8,516 bases of DNA from Flavobacteriales bacterium (GTDB lineage Bacteria; Bacteroidota; Bacteroidia; Flavobacteriales; JADGDT01): positions 1 through 8,516 of the forward strand of contig JAGLEB010000132.1 of NCBI GenBank assembly GCA_023145275.1, written 5' to 3'. Below the pieces are notes generated by a model that searched no databases, was not told where the DNA came from, and saw only the letters and a list, made by a program, of their open reading frames with translations. Of this stretch, positions 6,205-8,516 are shown in pieces. Numbering within the stretch: position 1 is the first letter of the stretch; each line of letters opens with the position of its first letter. Made by a program: the position numbers and the translations under genes.

Positions 6205-6780
6205 ATGGAGTTTTTAAGCCAAACATGGCCTTGGTACGTTTCGGGTACTATGGTAGCATTAGTACTTTTCTTTCTTCTGTGGTTTGGAAAGGAATTTGGA
6301 ACATCAGCAAACTTGAGAGTGATAGTAGCTGCCCTAGGAGGTGGTAAATTTGCAGATTTTTTTGATTTCCCATGGAAAACCCAAATATGGAATCTCACTT
6401 TTGGACTTGGTGCTGTTATTGGTGGTTACGTTACGATGACTTTTATTGCTCCCGAACCGCATTTTGCTGATATATCGCAAGCTACTGTAGACACATTGAA
6501 TGCCGATTATGGGTTTAATTTAACTTATGGAGAAGTACCAATTTTACCAGAATTCTTTCAGTCTTGGGAATCTGTACTTACTTTAAAAGGATTTATTATC
6601 ATTGTTGTCGGTGGAATTCTTGTTGGTTTTGGAGCTAGATATGCTGGAGGTTGTACATCAGGTATGGCAATTTCGGGAATTGCGAATATGCAGTTGCCCT
6701 CATTAGTGGCAGTAATCGGATTTTTTATTGGGGGATTGGTGATGGTGAACTACATCCTTCCATTTATCACAAACCTTTAA
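6205..6780 (+). CDS. YeeE/YedE family sulfur (thiosulfate) permease, N-terminal-half subunit
   Basis: A 191-residue inner-membrane protein with hydrophobic segments near residues 10-27, 63-82, 128-147 and 163-186. The signature GARYAGGCTSGMAISG (143-158) with Cys150 is the conserved cysteine-containing element of the Sulf_transp/YeeE-YedE family, whose characterised member TsuA imports thiosulfate through a relay of conserved cysteines. This protein is about half a full-length YeeE; the next gene supplies the other half, an arrangement common in Bacteroidota and Proteobacteria. ATG 6205-6207 is preferred; a GTG one codon upstream is less likely. The stop lies 10 nt before the partner gene. 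The actual substrate (thiosulfate, sulfide or another sulfur species) is inferred from family only. Confidence 0.9.
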   Translation: MEFLSQTWPWYVSGTMVALVLFFLLWFGKEFGTSANLRVIVAALGGGKFADFFDFPWKTQIWNLTFGLGAVIGGYVTMTFIAPEPHFADISQATVDTLNADYGFNLTYGEVPILPEFFQSWESVLTLKGFIIIVVGGILVGFGARYAGGCTSGMAISGIANMQLPSLVAVIGFFIGGLVMVNYILPFITNL

Positions 6781-6790
6781 TTTTGGAGAT

Positions 6791-7204
6791 ATGAAGCAGT
6801 TAAAATTTATATTAGTAGGTTTTCTATTCGGCATAACAATGTATATGACCGAAGCATTATCGTGGTTTAGGATTTTCGAAATGTTCAAATTCCAATCTTT
6901 TCATATGTATGGAATAATTGGTATGGGAGTAGTTTTAGGGGCTCTAATCACGTGGTTATTCAAAAGTGGCAAAATAAAAAGTATTGATGGAGAGCAGGTG
7001 AAATTTAATGATAAAGCTAAAACTTGGCCTCGATATATTATTGGAGGAATTATTTTCGGATTAGGTTGGGGGCTTTCGGGTCTTTGTCCAGGGATGGTTT
7101 TTATACTTATCGGAACAGGAAATATGGTTTTCGTAATATTCCTCGTTGCTCTTCTTATTGGTACATTTTTGTACGGAGCACTTAGAACAAAGATTCCCCA
7201 TTAA
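6791..7204 (+). CDS. DUF6691/YeeE-type permease, second-half subunit
   Basis: A 137-residue membrane protein that pairs with the preceding gene. It has hydrophobic segments near residues 4-20, 40-57, 82-98 and 108-130. GWGLSGLCPG (92-101) with Cys99 is the counterpart of the cysteine motif in the first half, as expected if the two subunits assemble into one YeeE-like pore. The family is usually annotated as DUF6691 or a YeeE/YedE component. GGAG (6785-6788) sits very close to the ATG, too close for an ideal Shine-Dalgarno. The gene follows its partner by 10 nt and is closed by a strong terminator, so the two form a bicistronic unit. No sulfurtransferase, rhodanese or persulfide dioxygenase gene, which often accompany such pairs, is present in this window. 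Confidence 0.88.
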   Translation: MKQLKFILVGFLFGITMYMTEALSWFRIFEMFKFQSFHMYGIIGMGVVLGALITWLFKSGKIKSIDGEQVKFNDKAKTWPRYIIGGIIFGLGWGLSGLCPGMVFILIGTGNMVFVIFLVALLIGTFLYGALRTKIPH

Positions 7205-7232
7205 TAAAATTACACACACATATAAAACTAGA

Positions 7233-7263
7233 AAGCTATCTATAATTTAGATGGCTTTTTTTT
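7233..7263 (+). terminator. Rho-independent terminator of the YeeE pair
   Basis: AAGCTATCT (7233-7241) pairs with AGATGGCTT (7249-7257) through 9 bp including one G-U pair, with a 7-base loop, and runs into eight consecutive Ts (7256-7263). It begins about 28 nt after the second permease subunit stop codon and is oriented to end that transcript. Confidence 0.85.
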
Positions 7264-7275
7264 GGCTGCTTTAAC

Positions 7276-7386
7276 AGGCTTTCGACTGTAGTTTTATTTG
7301 CTATTAATTTTCGGCTAGTATTTCTTCAAGGAGCTTCCTTCAGTCGCTCTTGCAGAAAAAGCCTCAATAAATAATTGCAAATAAAA
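7276..7386. repeat. Overlapping inverted repeats in the spacer before the acyl-CoA thioesterase
   Basis: AGGCTTT (7276-7282) and CGACTG (7283-7288) pair in nested order with AAAGCCT (7358-7364) and CAGTCG (7341-7346). TTTTATTTGC (7292-7301) pairs with GCAAATAAAA (7377-7386), a pairing that would cross the first set. There is no ORF. It could be a dispersed intergenic repeat or the remnant of a small mobile element; alone it is unclassified. Confidence 0.4.
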
Positions 7387-7438
7387 GCTGTCGTCACTAT
7401 CCCTAGCAGAAAATAGGCTTACTATTACTATAATTGCA

Positions 7439-7446
7439 TAACTTTG
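7439..7446 (+). promoter_or_regulatory. -7 element touching the thioesterase start codon
   Basis: TAACTTTG matches TAnnTTTG exactly and ends one base before the ATG at 7447. If it is used, transcription would begin around 7451-7455, inside the annotated reading frame, and translation would start at the ATG at 7462 instead. No good -33 TTG is seen at the normal distance, so chance is possible. Confidence 0.4.
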
Positions 7447-7971
7447 ATGAAAACAATCACGATGCAAAAGAAAAAAGTTGACGAGTCTCTAACAGTTATG
7501 ACGCAGATAGTACTGCCTAATGATACAAATCCTTTAGGAAATCTTTTTGGAGGGCAATTGCTTGCATGGATGGATTTAGCATCATCTGTTGCATCAAAGC
7601 GTCATAGCGAGGGAATAGTTGTCACAGCTTCGGTTAATAATGTAACTTTCAGTGTGCCGATACATCTTGGTAGTGTTGTTACCCTCGAAGCTAAAGTTAC
7701 TAGAGCTTTCACTACATCAATGGAGATATTTGTTGATGTTTGGGTTGAAGGACCTAGTGGAAAAACTCGCTTCAAAGCAAATACTGCGATATATATATTC
7801 GCCGCAGTTGACGAGAATGGAAAGAAAAGACCGGTTCCGGAACTTGTTCCAGAAACGGAAGAAGAAATAAAGCGATTTCAAGGAGCCCTCCGTAGAAGAG
7901 AGATGAGCTTAATTTTAGCAGGTAAGCTTAAACCAAAGCAAGCTACAGAGTTGAGAGCACTTTTTGAATAA
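7447..7971 (+). CDS. Acyl-CoA thioesterase, hotdog fold (YciA/BACH type)
   Basis: A cytosolic enzyme expected to hydrolyse acyl-CoA thioesters to free acid and CoA. It has 174 residues with one hotdog domain. NPLGNLFGGQLLAWMD (28-43) is the family's active-site region: the GG turn leads into the central helix with Asp43, the position of the catalytic acid in YciA-like enzymes. VTASVNNVTFSVPIHLGS and TTSMEIFVDVWVE follow in the expected order. The C-terminal tail (about 130-174: PELVPETEEE, then a basic helix RRREMSLILAGK) is longer than in E. coli YciA, as in many Gram-positive and Bacteroidota homologues. The start is ATG 7447 (the preceding TTG is less likely), but the overlapping -7 element leaves ATG 7462, which removes five residues, open. 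It is monocistronic, lying between a terminator and a gene-free stretch. Confidence 0.93.
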   Translation: MKTITMQKKKVDESLTVMTQIVLPNDTNPLGNLFGGQLLAWMDLASSVASKRHSEGIVVTASVNNVTFSVPIHLGSVVTLEAKVTRAFTTSMEIFVDVWVEGPSGKTRFKANTAIYIFAAVDENGKKRPVPELVPETEEEIKRFQGALRRREMSLILAGKLKPKQATELRALFE

Positions 7972-8049
7972 AATCATCTCATCCTCTGAAGAAGAGGTTG
8001 TATAATATTGGGTTTATGTGGTTTGTAGTGGGTAGTAGAAAATATGGCA

Positions 8050-8079
8050 TTGTCAATTTTCTAAAAAACTTTAAATTTG
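8050..8079 (+). promoter_or_regulatory. Near-ideal Bacteroidota promoter
   Basis: TTG at 8050-8052 and TAAATTTG at 8072-8079 are separated by 19 bases, matching the phylum's -33/-7 arrangement (TTG, about 19-20 nt, TAnnTTTG). This is the best two-part promoter in the window, yet no recognised gene follows it. Predicted transcription start is near 8085-8087. Confidence 0.55.
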
Positions 8080-8088
8080 CACGTCGTT

Positions 8089-8166
8089 ATGGCTAGCGGA
8101 GCTTGCAAAATAGGCGTGGCGATTGGAAAATGCCAAATCTTCGATTTCACGAACACCAATAATTAA
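8089..8166 (+). CDS. Possible 25-residue small protein or leader peptide
   Basis: An ATG lies only 9 nt after the promoter at 8050-8079 and opens a 25-codon frame ending at TAA 8164-8166. The peptide starts MASGACKIGVAIGK and ends FDFTNTNN; it has two cysteines, no membrane segment and no recognisable domain. The surrounding DNA has higher GC than the genes. It may instead be part of a non-coding RNA or a repeat, and the short length makes a real coding role uncertain. Confidence 0.2.
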   Translation: MASGACKIGVAIGKCQIFDFTNTNN

Positions 8167-8265
8167 GGTTGATGAGTGAGTCGAAAAGCCTGCACTTAGC
8201 GTAACCGAATGTGTCTATTACAACTAATAAACTCACGCTGTTATCACTTTTGATATATATGTTTC

Positions 8266-8362
8266 GACCCTGTCTGCCGGGCAGGTAGGTACGTTTCCTC
8301 TGCTCCCCATTCGGCACGCACAGGGCAGGAGACTTTGGGAACTTCGCTCAACATGAACTGCC
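8266..8362. other. GC-rich patch with short palindromes
   Basis: These 97 bases are about 60% G+C by hand count, against a clearly AT-rich window. They contain CTGCC-G-GGCAG (8274-8284), a second GGGCAGG shortly after, and the complementary pair CCCTGT/ACAGGG. No ORF or RNA family is recognised. Such islands often belong to dispersed repeats or recently acquired DNA. Confidence 0.45.
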
Positions 8363-8516
8363 TAAATAAATGATAATTCCCACTATGTTCAACATAGACC
8401 CATAATTTTTCTCTAAAATAAACCTACAGTATATTATCAGATAGTCTTTTTTACCATGTGTGTAAGTGACTACAATAATACTATAGAATTAGTATTATTA
8501 ACTAAAGTTTCGCACC

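Larger units (their letters stand above)
7972..8516. other. Gene-free right end with structured, compositionally mixed DNA
   Basis: 545 bases without a recognisable gene. Contents in order: a weak hairpin CCTCT-N5-AGAGG (7983-7997) without a T-run; a near-consensus promoter (8050-8079) followed by a 25-codon ORF; GTGAGT and ACTCAC as distant complements near 8180-8235; a GC-rich patch (8266-8362); the palindrome CTATGTT-C-AACATAG (8383-8397); and an AT-rich hairpin AATAATACT/AGTATTATT (8474-8499). The window ends before the next gene. Confidence 0.6.

Noticed and set aside
6186..6398. 70-codon minus-strand ORF overlapping the first YeeE-type gene
   Set aside because: It lies antisense to a clear membrane-protein gene with a family signature, has no recognisable motif, and is best explained as a shadow frame.
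7983..7997. Hairpin CCTCT-N5-AGAGG after the acyl-CoA thioesterase as a terminator
   Set aside because: The stem is only 5 bp and no T-run follows, so it does not qualify as an intrinsic terminator.
8080..8260. Integron attC site or tRNA in the right-end spacer
   Set aside because: The GTTATGG near 8086 does not fit the GTTRRRY core and no matching RYYYAAC partner in a long palindrome was found. No T-arm or cloverleaf is present on either strand.
8474..8499. 9-bp AT-rich hairpin near the right end, partly similar in wording to the candidate RNA region around 5861-5885
   Set aside because: Stem and similarity consist almost only of A and T; there is no T-run for a terminator, and the likeness is short enough to be chance in AT-rich DNA.

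Overview
The window reads as chromosomal DNA of an AT-rich member of the Bacteroidota. Three things point there: a DUF4286 gene next to rsmA; spacers with the phylum's -7 promoter element TAnnTTTG and few Shine-Dalgarno sequences; and a secreted TPR protein whose signal peptide ends in SFS-Q. I cannot fix the family or genus from the sequence.

Layout. Positions 1-121 hold a short direct repeat with no gene. From 122 to about 5600 runs one minus-strand cluster. In transcription order it is folB (dihydroneopterin aldolase), a FlK-like hotdog thioesterase, a secreted TPR protein, a DUF4286 protein, a decayed sulfatase remnant, rsmA (16S rRNA dimethyladenosine transferase) and mgtE (magnesium transporter). 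The genes are tightly packed: TPR and DUF4286 overlap by 4 nt, and rsmA and mgtE are 1 nt apart. A -7 element (TATATTTG) lies 5' of folB. The remnant is the C-terminal third of a sulfatase, still readable across several frameshifts, and sits in the space between DUF4286 and rsmA.

Positions 5600-6204 separate this cluster from a plus-strand pair. The gap holds a perfect minus-strand intrinsic terminator with two smaller hairpins 5' of it, which I read as a candidate small RNA. It also holds repeated TGACGTA motifs upstream of the plus-strand pair. That pair (6205-7204) encodes the two halves of a YeeE/YedE-type sulfur (thiosulfate) permease, one conserved cysteine motif in each half, and ends at a clear terminator. 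A short spacer rich in inverted repeats leads to a second hotdog enzyme, an acyl-CoA thioesterase of the YciA/BACH type (7447-7971).

The last 545 bases have no recognisable gene. They hold a near-ideal Bacteroidota promoter followed by a 25-codon ORF, then a GC-rich patch unlike the rest of the window, and AT-rich palindromes.

The intact genes are mostly housekeeping: folate synthesis, ribosome maturation, Mg2+ uptake and acyl-CoA hydrolysis. The less ordinary material is the sulfatase remnant, the candidate small RNA, and the structured DNA around the YeeE pair and at the right end. I found no complete mobile element, CRISPR array, tRNA or rRNA, and no defence system.
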